Numbered from the stretch's first letter, positions 27,058-35,487 are shown. The stretch: DNA of 60,242 bases from CAJXZP01 sp047610145 (GCA_047610145.1 JBLFZF010000003.1:1-60242), one strand, 5' to 3'. Numbers and translations: made by a program. Notes: generated by a model not told the origin, from the sequence alone.

Positions 27058-28005
27058 ATGAATTCAAATAAAATCATAGCATTATTTGAATCTCCCTCTT
27101 TACTTCACCGTATTGATGTTAAAGATCTGAATGAAATTATTGAGATATACCCTTATTTCAACCAAGCCAGATTATTACTCACCAAGAAAATGCAACAAAC
27201 GCAACATTTGTTGCTGAAAAAAGAAATAAAAAGAACCGCAGTTTCTGTGCCGAATAGAAAAGGATTATACGAGTTTCTATATCAAAAAGATATTCATTCA
27301 AGCATTATTAATTCAGTCACTGAAAATGAATCCAAATTAACAGCGAACAAAGTTGCTAAAGATGTTACAGAAAAAGCTATTGCTAATGAAGTTTCCAAAT
27401 CATCTTTCGTACAACCGGTAGCAATGGAGCGAGAGCGAAAGCCTGAGGCCAGGTTTAAGCAACCTATTGATTTAAAAAGTTTCGGAACTAAGGAATCTAA
27501 GACTCTAGATATTTTAGAACAACAAATTATCGGTCAAACGATTGAACATGTTCTTTCACAAGAAATTGAATCTTCCAATGCCGCTATTGTTAAAACAACA
27601 AAGTCACCTACCAACAAAGAAATAGAAGTAAACGAAACTCAAAAATTTTCGGATTGGCTAACCATTTTAGATCAAGACAGATTAAAAAACTGGCGAGATA
27701 AAGACGCATCTGAAAATACAGAGTCTGGCCCCACAGAAAACGACATTATTGATTCTTTCTTGCAAAAAGACACCAATGTAATCAGCCCTACCAATGACAA
27801 TATTGAGTTCACTCCATCCAACTTAGCTAGATTAAGTATTGTAGATGATGAGGACTTCGTTACCGAAACTTTAGCTGATATTTACCTAACTCAAGGTAAC
27901 CTTCCTAAAGCTTTAAGTGCATATAATAAATTGTTATTGAAATATCCGAAAAAAAAGACTTACTTTGCCGCCCGAATCGACAAAATAGAACGAGATTTAA
28001 AATAA
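27058..28005 (+). CDS. Conserved cytoplasmic protein with a C-terminal TPR-like motif
   Basis: There is no signal peptide or membrane helix. The N-terminal third is helical (ALFESPSLLHRIDVKDLNEI), the middle about 150 residues are polar and low in hydrophobics, and the end has a single TPR-like pair (LADIYLTQGNLPKALSAYNK). It lies between lptE and secG with gaps of one and six bases, so it is co-expressed with envelope genes. I recognise the general type from other Bacteroidota but no function is known to me. Confidence 0.8.
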   Translation: MNSNKIIALFESPSLLHRIDVKDLNEIIEIYPYFNQARLLLTKKMQQTQHLLLKKEIKRTAVSVPNRKGLYEFLYQKDIHSSIINSVTENESKLTANKVAKDVTEKAIANEVSKSSFVQPVAMERERKPEARFKQPIDLKSFGTKESKTLDILEQQIIGQTIEHVLSQEIESSNAAIVKTTKSPTNKEIEVNETQKFSDWLTILDQDRLKNWRDKDASENTESGPTENDIIDSFLQKDTNVISPTNDNIEFTPSNLARLSIVDDEDFVTETLADIYLTQGNLPKALSAYNKLLLKYPKKKTYFAARIDKIERDLK

Positions 28006-28011
28006 GATAGA

Positions 28012-28320
28012 ATGAGCTTTATTACTGTATTAATTATTATTGTTGGAATATTACTAGGTTTAGTTGTGTTAATTCAAAACCCAAAAGGGGGAGGTCTTGC
28101 TTCCGGTTTTAGTGGCGCTAACCAGTTTGGTGGTGTTCAAAGAACAAATGACTTTTTAGACAAATCTACATGGACGTTAGTAATTGTATTATTTGCGCTA
28201 AGTGTTCTATCTTCTTCTATGACTAGCACAGTAAATACTGTAGATGATGCTGGAAGTTCAGAGTTACAAGAATTAGTCGAAGACGAACAAGGTGTTACGG
28301 CTCCTGCCCCGGTTCAATAA
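28012..28320 (+). CDS. secG: Preprotein translocase subunit SecG
   Basis: Small inner-membrane subunit of SecYEG that aids SecA-driven export. Two hydrophobic helices (about 2-20 and 55-73) flank the typical cytoplasmic loop PKGGGLASGFSGANQFGG. The 102-residue length includes an acidic tail (ELQELVEDEQ). It is the last gene of the miaB cluster and is followed by a strong terminator. Confidence 0.95.
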   Translation: MSFITVLIIIVGILLGLVVLIQNPKGGGLASGFSGANQFGGVQRTNDFLDKSTWTLVIVLFALSVLSSSMTSTVNTVDDAGSSELQELVEDEQGVTAPAPVQ

Positions 28321-28338
28321 AGAGAATAATAAAATTTT

Positions 28339-28376
28339 AAAATGTCAGCTTGTCACTACAAGCTGACATTTTTTTT
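28339..28376 (+). terminator. Terminator after secG
   Basis: A perfect 14-bp stem (28339-28352 with 28359-28372), six-base loop TCACTA, then a run of T. It separates the miaB-secG run from groESL. Confidence 0.93.
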
Positions 28377-28395
28377 GCTCTAAAAAATGGTTTTC

Positions 28396-28425
28396 TGCCA
28401 AATTGCACATAATTTTCAATTGGCA
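28396..28425. promoter_or_regulatory. Imperfect inverted repeat in the groES upstream region
   Basis: TGCCAAATTG (28396-28405) and CAATTGGCA (28417-28425) are inverted repeats apart from one extra A. A weak -7-like TAATTTTC overlaps the right arm (28410-28417). No CIRCE element (TTAGCACTC/GAGTGCTAA) is present, so any heat-shock operator must be of another type. The operator role is a guess. Confidence 0.3.
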
Positions 28426-28483
28426 TAAATAATGACTACAGGAGTTCACTCAAGAATTAGTATAACAACTTAAAAATATTACA

Positions 28484-28762
28484 ATGTCAAAATTAAACAT
28501 CCAACCTCTATCTGATAGAGTTATAGTGGAAGCTGCTGCGGCAGAAGAAAAAACAGCAAGTGGTATTATTATTCCGGATACAGCCAAAGAAAAACCTCAA
28601 AGAGGAACTGTTCTAGCGGTAGGAAAAGGTTTAAAAGATGAGCCAATGACAGTAAAAGTTGGAGATCAAGTTTTGTATGGTAAATATTCAGGTACAGAGA
28701 TTTCAATTGAAGGTAATGATTACCTTATTATGAAGGAAGCGGATATTTACGCAATTGTATAA
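28484..28762 (+). CDS. groES: Co-chaperonin GroES
   Basis: Forms the seven-membered lid of the GroEL chamber. It has the typical start PLSDRVIVEAAAAEEKTASG, with the mobile loop around residues 18-30 including GIIIPDT, then PQRGTVLAVG and DQVLYGKYSGTE. The 92-residue length is usual. It is followed 20 bases later by groEL in the standard operon, with a 160-base upstream gap that must hold the promoter. Confidence 0.97.
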   Translation: MSKLNIQPLSDRVIVEAAAAEEKTASGIIIPDTAKEKPQRGTVLAVGKGLKDEPMTVKVGDQVLYGKYSGTEISIEGNDYLIMKEADIYAIV

Positions 28763-28782
28763 TAACATTAAAAAGAATTAGA

Positions 28783-30417
28783 ATGGCAAAGCAAATTTTA
28801 TTTGATATCGAAGCAAGAGACCTATTAAAAAATGGGGTTGACAAACTTGCAAATGCAGTAAAAGTAACCCTAGGACCAAAAGGTAGAAACGTTATTATCG
28901 ATCGTAAGTTCGGTGCTCCTCATGTAACAAAGGATGGTGTTTCAGTGGCCAAAGAGATTGAGTTAAAAAATCCTGTTGAAAACATGGGAGCTCAAATGGT
29001 AAAAGAAGTAGCTTCAAAAACAGCTGATTTAGCAGGTGATGGAACGACAACTGCTACTGTATTAGCTCAAAGCATGGTTGCTACTGGATTAAAAAATGTT
29101 GCCGCAGGTGCTAACCCAATGGATTTGAAAAGAGGAATTGATAAAGCTGTAAAAGTGGTTATCGCTAACTTAAAATCTCAATCTATTGAAGTAGGTGATG
29201 ACAATTCTAAAATTGAACAAGTAGCTACGGTTTCCGCTAACAACGACAAAGAAATTGGTAGCCTTATTGCGAAAGCAATGGCAAAGGTGAAGAAAGAAGG
29301 CGTTATCACTGTAGAAGAAGCTAAAGGCACGGATACAACCGTTGAAGTTGTGGAAGGAATGCAGTTTGACAGAGGTTATTTATCTCCTTATTTTGTGACT
29401 AACACCGAAAAGATGTTAACCGAAATGGAGAATCCTTATATCTTAATTTATGACAAAAAGATTTCTACAATGAAAGATCTTCTTCCTGTATTGGAAAAGA
29501 CCGCTCAAACTGGAAAAGGATTATTGATTATTGCAGAAGATGTGGATAGTGAAGCCTTAGCTACTTTAGTTGTAAACAGATTAAGAGGTAACTTAAAAAT
29601 TGCTGCCGTAAAGGCACCCGGTTTTGGTGACCGTAGAAAAGCAATGTTAGAAGACATCGCGATTTTAACTGGTGGCAACTTGATTTCTGAAGAGCAAGGT
29701 AGAAAGTTAGAAGATGCTACTCTAGAAGATTTAGGTACGGCATCTACTATTACCATAGACAAGGATAATACGACTATTGTAAATGGTGCAGGTGCAGAAG
29801 ATGCTATTCTTGGAAGAGTCAATCAAATCAAAGCTCAAATTGAATCTACTACTTCTGATTATGACAAAGAAAAACTTCAAGAACGTTTAGCTAAGTTGGC
29901 TGGAGGTGTTGCTGTACTTTATATTGGTGCGGCTACTGAAGTTGAAATGAAAGAAAAGAAAGATCGTGTAGATGATGCCCTTTCTGCAACAAGAGCTGCA
30001 GTAGAAGAAGGTATTGTTGCTGGTGGTGGAGTTGCTTTAGTAAGAGCCATTGATGCTATTGATTCTGTTGAAGTGGAAAACGAGGATCAATTAACCGGTG
30101 TCGCTATTGTAAGACGTTCTTTAGAAGAACCTTTACGTCAAATAGTAATTAACGCAGGTGGAGAAGGTGCTGTAGTTGCTCAAAAAGTAATGGAAGGCAC
30201 AGGTGATTTCGGTTACAATGCACGTACAGATGTTTACGAAAGCATGATGGCTGCTGGAGTAATTGACCCAACTAAAGTAACTAGAATTGCATTAGAGAAT
30301 GCAGCTTCCATTGCTGGAATGCTTTTAACTACCGAGTGTGTATTAGCAGACGAGGAAGAAGAAGGTGGAGCTCCAGCTATGCCTCCAATGGGTGGCGGAA
30401 TGCCAGGAATGATGTAG
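28783..30417 (+). CDS. groEL: Chaperonin GroEL
   Basis: 60-kDa ATP-driven folding chaperone. The ATP-site motif GDGTTTATVLAQ is near residues 86-97, VTLGPKGRNV near 28-37, and the C-terminal GGM-type tail is MPPMGGGMPGMM. The 544-residue length is standard. It is a single copy in the window, downstream of groES. Confidence 0.98.
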   Translation: MAKQILFDIEARDLLKNGVDKLANAVKVTLGPKGRNVIIDRKFGAPHVTKDGVSVAKEIELKNPVENMGAQMVKEVASKTADLAGDGTTTATVLAQSMVATGLKNVAAGANPMDLKRGIDKAVKVVIANLKSQSIEVGDDNSKIEQVATVSANNDKEIGSLIAKAMAKVKKEGVITVEEAKGTDTTVEVVEGMQFDRGYLSPYFVTNTEKMLTEMENPYILIYDKKISTMKDLLPVLEKTAQTGKGLLIIAEDVDSEALATLVVNRLRGNLKIAAVKAPGFGDRRKAMLEDIAILTGGNLISEEQGRKLEDATLEDLGTASTITIDKDNTTIVNGAGAEDAILGRVNQIKAQIESTTSDYDKEKLQERLAKLAGGVAVLYIGAATEVEMKEKKDRVDDALSATRAAVEEGIVAGGGVALVRAIDAIDSVEVENEDQLTGVAIVRRSLEEPLRQIVINAGGEGAVVAQKVMEGTGDFGYNARTDVYESMMAAGVIDPTKVTRIALENAASIAGMLLTTECVLADEEEEGGAPAMPPMGGGMPGMM

Positions 30418-30454
30418 TTTCGACTGCACGCAACTATCTGAAAAGGATTAAAAC

Positions 30455-30489
30455 AAAAAAAAGGTGATTCAATTGAATCGCCTTTTTTT
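30455..30489. terminator. Bidirectional terminator between groEL and the DUF5777 gene
   Basis: AAGGTGATTCAA/TTGAATCGCCTT (30461-30484) forms a hairpin flanked by an A run on the left and a T run on the right, so it can end both convergent units. Confidence 0.85.
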
Positions 30490-30505
30490 ATACTTAATTT
30501 ATTAT

Positions 30506-31396
30506 TTATTTTTTCGGTTTCTTTACCGTAAAGACTCTACTAATATTGAACCCCATTCGTATATCACCCGTAGCCCAGTCACCGGTATTTTGAGTAATAA
30601 ATTGCTGCTCATTCATTCCAGCTGAATTCGTTAAGAACAATTGAAAAACATGTCCTCCAGTTTCAATATCAACTCCTACAGAAAAAGAATAATTCAAATA
30701 TTCCGGAGCAAGTTGATTATCTGGAACATAGTAAAACTCATAGGTAATTGCAGCTCTTTTAGAAAACTTTTGTCTTCCTCCAATTCCAATAGCGAAAACA
30801 TCATTTTTCTCCGCCTTTGTTTTTACGAAATTTCTATGAACCAAGGTTGGCATTAATTGCACCGTTGTACCCTTATTCATCTTCCTACCCACAATAGCTT
30901 GAAAAGTATAACCCATTCTAGAGGAAAACAATTCTTCTGCAGGATTGCTTGCCTTCAATGAATTTATCATTACCGAAGAAAATAACTGCAATGACACCGG
31001 CATGTTTTTAGCCCCTGTACTCTGTTTTAATATCTTAGCCTTAAAGAAACCATCATACGATTTTTCGTAAGAACTTCTGCCCACACCAATCATTAACCAA
31101 GGAGTGAGACCATAATCAAAACCAATACGTATAATCGCATTATCCAATCCAAAAAACTCATCAACTCCCGAATTTACGGCACCAAAACGGTGTGATATTC
31201 GCATATCAAGCACCCCTTCCGAAGTGTTTTCTAAAGATATAGAATTTATTATACGAGATGATTTATAACTCGCGGTAGCATAGGTTGTTTCATTAGGATC
31301 ATCACCCAAATCATCTAACAGATCAACATCTTCCTGCGCGATTAATACAAAACCAGACATCACGATGAACCCAAAAACAAGTATTTTCTTTATCAT
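30506..31396 (-). CDS. DUF5777-family outer-membrane beta-barrel protein
   Basis: The signal peptide (about 1-20, ending LIAQ) is followed by an acidic linker and repeated amphipathic strands ending in ...DIRMGFNISRVF, as in an outer-membrane barrel. The SHRFGAVNSGVDEFFGLDNA segment is typical of the DUF5777 family. Function is unknown. It is the last gene of a minus-strand cluster with YceI, an OB-fold protein and a cytochrome c-like lipoprotein, which hints at an envelope redox or lipid-related process (inference). Confidence 0.85.
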   Translation of the reverse strand: MIKKILVFGFIVMSGFVLIAQEDVDLLDDLGDDPNETTYATASYKSSRIINSISLENTSEGVLDMRISHRFGAVNSGVDEFFGLDNAIIRIGFDYGLTPWLMIGVGRSSYEKSYDGFFKAKILKQSTGAKNMPVSLQLFSSVMINSLKASNPAEELFSSRMGYTFQAIVGRKMNKGTTVQLMPTLVHRNFVKTKAEKNDVFAIGIGGRQKFSKRAAITYEFYYVPDNQLAPEYLNYSFSVGVDIETGGHVFQLFLTNSAGMNEQQFITQNTGDWATGDIRMGFNISRVFTVKKPKK

Positions 31397-31417
31397 AACA
31401 AGTTGTTCCGAAATTGA

Positions 31418-31966
31418 CTATTTCTTTTCTGCAAAGTTCATTACCATAGTTACTTCTAACTCTTTCGCAATTTTTTCTCTAACTACTCCAGGTATTTCAA
31501 TTTTATAATCTTCTGGATTTACTTTTATTTTTGACTCCCCAAAAATTACCTCTCCTTTAACTGTGAATTGTGCTTTTGAAATTATTTCTTGTGTTACTCC
31601 ATGAATCGTTAGTTTACCCTTTACATCAGAGATATACATACCGTCTTTTTTTAGATTGATCGACTCTATATCCACAATAACTCCTTTAAATGAAGCCTTT
31701 GGGAAATCGTCACTTTCCAAGTAATTTTCATTAAAATGCTCTTCCATTAGGGCCTTTTCAAAATGAAATGCCTTAATCGTTACCGAATACTGAATAGCAC
31801 CAGTTTTTGAATCAAAAACTGCAGTTACCGTTTTATTATGTGCTTCAATATCTTCAATTGAAGTAGACGAAAAGAAGGATATCTCTCCAGTTCTTGTAAA
31901 ATATTTCTGTGCTTGTAATCCGGTACAAATCACTACCAACCCTAAAATCAAACTTAATTTTCTCAT
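31418..31966 (-). CDS. YceI-family periplasmic protein
   Basis: The signal peptide (about 1-20, ending LQAQ) is followed by a YceI-like lipocalin barrel: TRTGEISFFSSTSIEDIEAHN, the MEEHFNENYLESDDFPKASF region and VKGKLTIHGVTQEI are family hallmarks. YceI proteins bind isoprenoid chains such as polyprenyl quinones; the ligand here is not known. The ATG at 31966 is chosen because the signal peptide begins there (182 residues). It lies five bases after the OB-fold gene. Confidence 0.92.
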   Translation of the reverse strand: MRKLSLILGLVVICTGLQAQKYFTRTGEISFFSSTSIEDIEAHNKTVTAVFDSKTGAIQYSVTIKAFHFEKALMEEHFNENYLESDDFPKASFKGVIVDIESINLKKDGMYISDVKGKLTIHGVTQEIISKAQFTVKGEVIFGESKIKVNPEDYKIEIPGVVREKIAKELEVTMVMNFAEKK

Positions 31967-31971
31967 ACTTT

Positions 31972-32385
31972 CTATTTTTTTACCACGGTACAATTTGTTA
32001 ACACTATTCCCATTTCATCCCCTCCGGTACACCGGCCTTTTATGGTGAGTTCTTTACCAATCATTAGATTTTCAATACCCGAAAAATCATCAAAAGACGC
32101 ATTTACACCAAAAAAATCATCATTCGTTTTCAGTACTATTAAGTTAGTTCCTTCTTCCACTACCATTTCAGAAACACGACCCGTTACGGCAATTACCCGA
32201 TCTAAATATTTCGAGTTCGCTTCTTTTTCATCGGTTACATATGAATCAAACAGGTCTATAGCAGTTATTTCAATGCTAGCCGACTCCCCTTCAATATCTC
32301 TATGTTCTTTATTAAATTGTATATAGACGACCCCTCCAACCAAAAGAGCTAGCATTACCGCAACTACACTTATTTTCTTTATCAT
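31972..32385 (-). CDS. Membrane-anchored OB-fold (tRNA_anti-like) protein
   Basis: A 137-residue product with one N-terminal helix (about 4-24) and a single OB-like fold, with the pattern SKYLDRVIAVTGRVSEM ... MIGKELTIKGRCTGGD typical of exported tRNA_anti-like proteins. It probably faces the periplasm. Function is unknown. It is five bases from the cytochrome-like gene and five from yceI. The upstream in-frame extension to 32421 lies inside the cytochrome gene and is not favoured. Confidence 0.78.
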   Translation of the reverse strand: MIKKISVVAVMLALLVGGVVYIQFNKEHRDIEGESASIEITAIDLFDSYVTDEKEANSKYLDRVIAVTGRVSEMVVEEGTNLIVLKTNDDFFGVNASFDDFSGIENLMIGKELTIKGRCTGGDEMGIVLTNCTVVKK

Positions 32386-32390
32386 TTTAT

Positions 32391-32735
32391 TTAGTTTTCT
32401 GGAGCGCCATCGGCAATCCACTGTGTTAGCTTTTTATGATCACATTCTGGCATTGGTCCGGAAGGCGGCATTGTTCTTTCTTGCAAAGCACGCACTTGAA
32501 TCCGATCTAAATTATCAATTACTTCTTGATAATTTATTAAAGAAGGAGCTTGGGTAGAGTAATGACATCCCCGTGTAGAACAAGTTAGATTAATCAACAC
32601 ACCAATCTCACCATCATAAGTTAGGCTATCCGTTTTACAGTCATCCGAATCAATAGGATACAGGTCTTCCTGATTGTCATAATAACAAGAACTCATGGCA
32701 AACGCTAATGTGGCCAGCACAAATATTTTTTTCAT
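32391..32735 (-). CDS. Cytochrome c-like lipoprotein with a CX4CH heme motif
   Basis: The signal peptide ends in a lipobox with Cys17 (AMSSC). A short cytochrome c-like domain follows, with C52-S-T-R-G-C57-H58 as a CX4CH variant of the usual CXXCH heme site, and Met89 in TMPPSGP as a likely distal ligand. The 114-residue length is that of a minimal single-heme domain. Covalent heme attachment to CX4CH is inferred, not shown. It is the first gene of the cluster, and a relic of a related C-terminus lies just upstream. Confidence 0.75.
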   Translation of the reverse strand: MKKIFVLATLAFAMSSCYYDNQEDLYPIDSDDCKTDSLTYDGEIGVLINLTCSTRGCHYSTQAPSLINYQEVIDNLDRIQVRALQERTMPPSGPMPECDHKKLTQWIADGAPEN

Positions 32736-32738
32736 AAT

Positions 32739-32801
32739 TTAATTATCTAAAGCACCATCGGTTATCCAATTGTTATCCATTACAATTTTCCATTCATCCT
32801 A
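32739..32801 (-). pseudogene. Relic of a second cytochrome c-like C-terminus
   Basis: Read on the minus strand, the last codons before the stop at 32739-32741 give NNWITDGALDN. This matches the end of the intact cytochrome-like lipoprotein next door (QWIADGAPEN): W-I-x-D-G-A-x-x-N at the same distance from the stop. The frame is closed 20 codons upstream by a stop at 32799-32801, and no heme motif is found further up. It looks like the decayed end of a tandem duplicate. Confidence 0.55.
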
Positions 32802-33179
32802 TTTGGCAACCTACCTACCAACAGTAGCTGTAAAACAAGATTAATATTTATTCGACCCCATTAACTATCCATTACTTAATTGGTTCAATACCTCAAAGTA
32901 GTAATTTAAGGAGTTCTTCTATTCTGAAGAAGCTCCCACATAGGACCTTGTATAATTCCATCTTACTACCGATACACTCTCATTTAGATCAATCCGATTA
33001 GAAATATCATACCTCTCGTACACGAATAAATATGTACTTTTTTAACAGGTTTAGAGTACTTCAATGAATTTTATATATGAGAGTATGAATACGCATCGAA
33101 GACTCCGAATAGAAAAAACACCATCACCACACTATTACATATCTCACTTTTTTGATTCCCGTTTATTCTAAGTTCAACT

Positions 33180-33212
33180 CAAATATAATATATAAATTGA
33201 GTTACCACCAAA
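33180..33212 (-). promoter_or_regulatory. Candidate promoter reading toward the cytochrome-YceI cluster
   Basis: On the minus strand TTTG (33212-33209), a 21-base spacer, then TATATTTG (33187-33180). Both elements fit the consensus. The start point would be about 440 bases upstream of the first intact gene, so the transcript would carry a long leader through the gap. Confidence 0.5.
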
Positions 33213-33219
33213 CATGTTT

Positions 33220-34230
33220 TCATTCCAAATCTGACGCTTTATGATGATCTTCAGAGTAAATGTGACTCCCCGTCCAAGCAATTCTTTTCAAAAAAGAGTG
33301 CTTCCTATGCTGACATAAATCTAAACTGCAAATCTCACAAGAAAGTGGCAAACAAGGCTCTGTATGAATAGACGCTTCAATGTCATTTTCAAACACCTCC
33401 GCCAAAATATCTTCTAACTGATCTACCTCATCATGAGATGCTTTTAATGAATTATACCAAGGCAAAGTTAAATGCGCATCTAAATGAAGCTTCGCTCCGT
33501 ATCGAACTATTCTGAAATTATGAATATCAACCCAAGACGATTTCCGTTTTTCTTCCAGTACTTTTGCCACTCGCTCCATCTGTTCTGGATCCGCCTCATC
33601 CATAACTCCTGCAATAGATTTACGAATTATTTTAACTCCGGTCACCGAAATCACTCCCCCTAAAATTATCGCCAATACATTATCTAAAACTTGCAAATCT
33701 GTCAACCAAACTACACCTAAACCTAGCAACAAACCTACTGTAGAATACCCATCACTTAATAAGTGCCTGCCTCCAGCTTGTAATTGTATCGAGTTCACTT
33801 TCTCCCCTTGTTTAACCATTGACCACCCCATAGTCGAATTAACAATCCCAGCTAAAGCAACCAACCCTAAGGCAAAAAAATTAATGATTACTTCTTCCGG
33901 ATAAAAGAACGAATACGCAGCTTTAACAATCATTGAGCTACCAGCAACCAATATTAGTCCACCTTCGAAACCGGAAGAAATAAACTCAATTTTCCCATGT
34001 CCGTAAGGATGGTTCTGATCTTTAGGTAGCGAAGTATAGTATAGACTAAAGACGCCAAATGCTGCTGCTAAAATATTTACTAATCCTTCTAAAGCATCCG
34101 TTAAAATAGCATTTGAGTTTGACAACAAATAGGCAGACATCTTTATGACGAATAACACCACACCCACAATTACCGCCACCAATTGAAATTTCATATTCAA
34201 TTGGTCAATACTTTTTCTATTGGAATCCAT
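33220..34230 (-). CDS. Cation diffusion facilitator (CDF) metal transporter
   Basis: Proton-linked exporter of divalent metals at the inner membrane. Six N-terminal helices fill about residues 12-205; a cytoplasmic domain with a GRHLLSDGYST segment and a C-terminal His/Cys-rich end (LPLSCEICSLDLCQHRK) follows. The transport site has H156-x3-D160 in helix 5, but helix 2 reads D45-A-L-E-G49, so the usual second Asp at +4 is Gly with a Glu one place earlier. This may change metal choice. The length is 336 residues. Divergent from the porV-like gene. Confidence 0.92.
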   Translation of the reverse strand: MDSNRKSIDQLNMKFQLVAVIVGVVLFVIKMSAYLLSNSNAILTDALEGLVNILAAAFGVFSLYYTSLPKDQNHPYGHGKIEFISSGFEGGLILVAGSSMIVKAAYSFFYPEEVIINFFALGLVALAGIVNSTMGWSMVKQGEKVNSIQLQAGGRHLLSDGYSTVGLLLGLGVVWLTDLQVLDNVLAIILGGVISVTGVKIIRKSIAGVMDEADPEQMERVAKVLEEKRKSSWVDIHNFRIVRYGAKLHLDAHLTLPWYNSLKASHDEVDQLEDILAEVFENDIEASIHTEPCLPLSCEICSLDLCQHRKHSFLKRIAWTGSHIYSEDHHKASDLE

Positions 34231-34313
34231 TCTCTTTAAAATTGATAAGGGTAAACAATGTATATTTTTTTTGTTCCCTATGCAATTTTTTCAAATAAAT
34301 ATGGTTTATAGGC

Positions 34314-34321
34314 TACATTTG
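34314..34321 (+). promoter_or_regulatory. -7 box immediately upstream of the PorV-family gene
   Basis: TACATTTG ends five bases before the ATG at 34327, so the start point would fall on or next to the start codon (leaderless or nearly so). A -33 element is not clear. Confidence 0.45.
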
Positions 34322-34326
34322 TTACT

Positions 34327-35487
34327 ATGATTCAACGTACCTCTAAGAAAGGTTTTCTACCATTTAATATTACGCTTTTATTTGTTGGATTACTTCTAAC
34401 TTCTACCCCTGTATTTTCTCAGGTTAAGTATTCTAATGAATTCTTAAATATTGGGGTTGGAGCTCGCGGACTTGGAATGTCTAATAGCGTTATTTCCTCT
34501 TCAAACGATGTAACCGCTGGGTATTGGAACCCGGCAAACTTGACCGAAATAGAAGATAAGTTTCAAGTTGGTATGATGCACGCCAGTTATTTCGCGGGTA
34601 TTTCGAATTATGATTATGGCGCTGTAGCCATTCCTATAGAAAACGGAATTGTTGCGTTATCTGTTATTCGATTTGGAATCGATAATATTTTAAACACCAT
34701 TAACTTTAAAGATCCTAACGGTAATTTCAACTACGATAGAATATCTACATTTTCTACTGCCGACTATGCCTTCTTAGTATCATACGCGAGAAAAACAAGT
34801 ATTGAAGGCCTCAGTTTAGGAGGTAACTTTAAAATTATTTACCGACAAATTGGAGATTTTGCAAATGCATATGGTTTTGGACTAGATGCTTCTGCAAATT
34901 ATAAAAAAGACAAGTGGCGATTTGCGGTAATGGCTCGTGATATTACCACAACGGTCAATGCATGGAGCTACACCCTTGATCAAAGAACCAAAGATGTTTT
35001 TGAAGAGACCGGGAATGAAATTCCGGAAAACGGTACAGAAATAACCTTACCTAAACTACTCTTTGGTATTTCAAGAGAGTTTACCATTAAAGATAAGTTT
35101 ACCATTTTACCAGAAATTGATTTTGATGTCTATTTTGACGGTCAAAGACCTACCGTAATTAGTGGCAATACTATTAGTGTGGATCCTCATATGGGAATTG
35201 AATTTGGATATAATCAGTTTCTTTTTGTTCGAGGAGGTATCGGAAATATTCAAAAACAACCCAGCCTTACAAGCGAAGATGACGAGTGGTTATTTCAACC
35301 CAACTTTGGTGTAGGCATGAGACTAGATGACTTATTTGGCTTAGGTAATGTCGTGTTAGATTATGCTCTTACCGCAATCGACCAAACAAACAGTTCGTTA
35401 TACTCCAATGTTTTTTCTTTACGAATTGATGTCGGAGCGTTTAAATGGTCAAAGGATAAAAAAATGAAACCGCCTATTAAATTATAA
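34327..35487 (+). CDS. PorV/PorQ-family outer-membrane protein (T9SS-linked)
   Basis: The signal peptide (about 1-32) ends TPVFSQ. It is followed by the family opening SNEFLNIGVGARGLGMSNSV, with SNDVTAGYWNPANLTEIED, as in FadL-like barrels of the PorV/PorQ group. In T9SS, PorV is the shuttle that brings cargo from the translocon to the attachment complex. This paralogue is of the PorV2 type, whose exact role is less clear. The length is 386 residues. The last six bases overlap the end of the convergent ABM-domain gene. Confidence 0.85.
   Translation: MIQRTSKKGFLPFNITLLFVGLLLTSTPVFSQVKYSNEFLNIGVGARGLGMSNSVISSSNDVTAGYWNPANLTEIEDKFQVGMMHASYFAGISNYDYGAVAIPIENGIVALSVIRFGIDNILNTINFKDPNGNFNYDRISTFSTADYAFLVSYARKTSIEGLSLGGNFKIIYRQIGDFANAYGFGLDASANYKKDKWRFAVMARDITTTVNAWSYTLDQRTKDVFEETGNEIPENGTEITLPKLLFGISREFTIKDKFTILPEIDFDVYFDGQRPTVISGNTISVDPHMGIEFGYNQFLFVRGGIGNIQKQPSLTSEDDEWLFQPNFGVGMRLDDLFGLGNVVLDYALTAIDQTNSSLYSNVFSLRIDVGAFKWSKDKKMKPPIKL

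Larger units (their letters stand above)
32736..33219. other. 484-base gene-poor gap with a cytochrome relic and a candidate promoter
   Basis: No intact gene of normal length is seen on either strand. The left end holds a minus-strand relic of a cytochrome-like C-terminus (listed separately). The right end has a well-spaced minus-strand promoter candidate. A stretch around 32880-33020 on the minus strand reads for 40 codons without a stop, but no family was recognised. A bulged hairpin (32910-32936, GGAGTTCTTC with GAAGAAGCTCC) has no T run. Confidence 0.6.

Noticed and set aside
29505..29822. 105-codon minus-strand frame inside groEL
   Set aside because: Antisense to a highly conserved part of GroEL; frames of this kind are common there.
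32910..32936. Hairpin in the gap upstream of the cytochrome cluster, considered as a terminator
   Set aside because: The stem has a bulge and there is no T run on either strand.
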